Below are positions 63,430-64,000 of a DNA stretch of 64,000 nt, in pieces. Position numbers and translations under genes: made by a program. The notes under the pieces are model-generated. The model was not told the origin of the DNA, searched no databases, and was given only the letters and a program-made list of their open reading frames with translations. The stretch covers positions 558,001 to 622,000 of the forward strand of contig OZ025670.1 of NCBI GenBank assembly GCA_964019335.1, written 5' to 3'. This DNA is from Diplonema japonicum (Eukaryota; Euglenozoa; Diplonemea; Diplonemida; Diplonemidae). Numbering within the stretch: position 1 is the first letter of the stretch; each line of letters begins with the position of its first letter.

Positions 63430-64000
63430 ATGCGTGTGGAGGATGTCAAGCAGGGTTCATCTAGGTACACAGGAGAGCTAGTGAACAGCGTGCGGGATGG
63501 AAGGGGTGCAATGACGTATTCCAACGGTGAGGTGTACGTGGGGGAGTGGCGAGGCGGACGGCGCCAGGGGCGTGGGGTGTACTACTACGCAGACGGCACG
63601 ATCTACGATGGGACATGGGCCGACGATAAGGCCAGCGGTGAAGGGATGTGCCGCTACCCTACTGGGAACATATACAAAGGTTCATGGCTGACAGGCAGAG
63701 TCAGCGGTAAGGGCGCCATGTACTACAACGATGGCGATGCCTACGACGGCGAGTGGAAGGACGGCCGCCTGCACGGCCACGGACGTTTCTACAACAGAAA
63801 CGGGGACGTGCACCAAGGCAAATGGTTCGAAGACCAGATCCTTGAGAACGGCTCGTCACCCGTCAACTCTGTCGTCTCGGAGAGGTCCCCCCGCTCCGTC
63901 AAGAGCGAGCTCGGGAGGCAGAAGCTTGCAATAGTTCAGCAGGCCGCCTTTCTCGACAACGAGCTTGCTCTTCTCGCGGCGCCCGTCACTCTCCACAACC
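63430..64000 (+). CDS. MORN-repeat protein, 5' part (runs off window)
   Basis: ATG at 63430, two bases after ATCACAG; the frame stays open for 190 codons to the window end. After ~12 residues come at least five MORN units of about 23 residues: YTGELVNSVRDGRGAMTY, YVGEWRGGRRQGRGVYYY, YDGTWADDKASGEGMCRY, YKGSWLTGRVSGKGAMYY and YDGEWKDGRLHGHGRFY, then a last partial one. A Ser-rich linker and a helical segment follow. MORN repeats bind proteins or membranes; in trypanosomes MORN1 is part of a cytoskeletal structure at the flagellar pocket collar. Whether this gene is that one cannot be told. The 3' end is missing. Confidence 0.93.
   Translation, partial: MRVEDVKQGSSRYTGELVNSVRDGRGAMTYSNGEVYVGEWRGGRRQGRGVYYYADGTIYDGTWADDKASGEGMCRYPTGNIYKGSWLTGRVSGKGAMYYNDGDAYDGEWKDGRLHGHGRFYNRNGDVHQGKWFEDQILENGSSPVNSVVSERSPRSVKSELGRQKLAIVQQAAFLDNELALLAAPVTLHN

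Noticed and set aside
1-64000. CRISPR arrays, bacterial operons, phage or insertion sequences
   Set aside because: The window is eukaryotic nuclear DNA; the regular repeats seen are coding (36-bp TSP array) or homopolymers.

Overview
The window is nuclear DNA from a euglenozoan flagellate, most likely a diplonemid. Both tandem cytochrome c1 genes encode a single-cysteine haem site (FAPCH), a signature of Euglenozoa (kinetoplastids, euglenids, diplonemids). Every protein gene I could resolve lies on the + strand, and most starts sit shortly after a pyrimidine-rich AG, as expected if mRNAs receive a spliced leader by trans-splicing. A VP39-type cap 2'-O-methyltransferase and several CCCH RNA-binding proteins fit that biology. 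Genes are also cut by about 46 conventional cis introns (GT-AG, nearly always GTATG, mostly 31-46 nt), far too many for a kinetoplastid. That points to a diplonemid; the exact taxon is inference.

Layout. 1-7.1 kb: the 3' end of a Ser/Gln-rich gene, a basic hypothetical protein, a class II histone deacetylase, an MSP/VAP-like tail-anchored protein, a coiled-coil protein with possible paraflagellar-rod affinity, and a CCCH protein. 7.1-16.5 kb: a gene desert of long homopolymer runs containing one tRNA-Gly(GCC), an inverted repeat and pieces of an interspersed repeat. 16.5-28.7 kb: a hypothetical protein, a cytosolic carboxypeptidase, a coiled-coil protein, a NEK-like kinase, Spb1 rRNA methyltransferase (7 exons), a Ser/Pro-rich coiled-coil protein and a GIGYF-like translational regulator (7 exons). 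29.3-41 kb: a BTB protein with a SPRY-like tail, a second repeat copy, an acyltransferase, a small hypothetical gene, a frameshifted retroelement relic, the cap methyltransferase, a CID/zinc-finger protein and the duplicated cytochrome c1 genes. 41-57.4 kb: RAD17, an unrecognised protein, MSH5, a 1469-aa repeat protein with an Sfi1-like C-terminus, a 45-aa mini-gene, an NDUFA12-like protein with a long extension, a TIS11-type CCCH protein and a fringe-like glycosyltransferase. 57.4-64 kb: a 5S rRNA gene directly joined to a third repeat copy, bifunctional lysine-ketoglutarate reductase/saccharopine dehydrogenase, and the 5' part of a MORN-repeat gene.

The genes do not form a pathway operon; their order looks functionally mixed, as in euglenozoan directional gene arrays. 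Themes are RNA processing and translation control (Spb1, cap methyltransferase, CID protein, GIGYF-like, CCCH proteins), DNA repair and meiosis (RAD17, MSH5), flagellum/basal body (carboxypeptidase, NEK-like kinase, Sfi1-like, MORN, possible PFR protein) and mitochondrion (cytochrome c1, NDUFA12-like, AASS). Exon boundaries come from reading-frame continuity and splice motifs only; no transcript data or database search was available.
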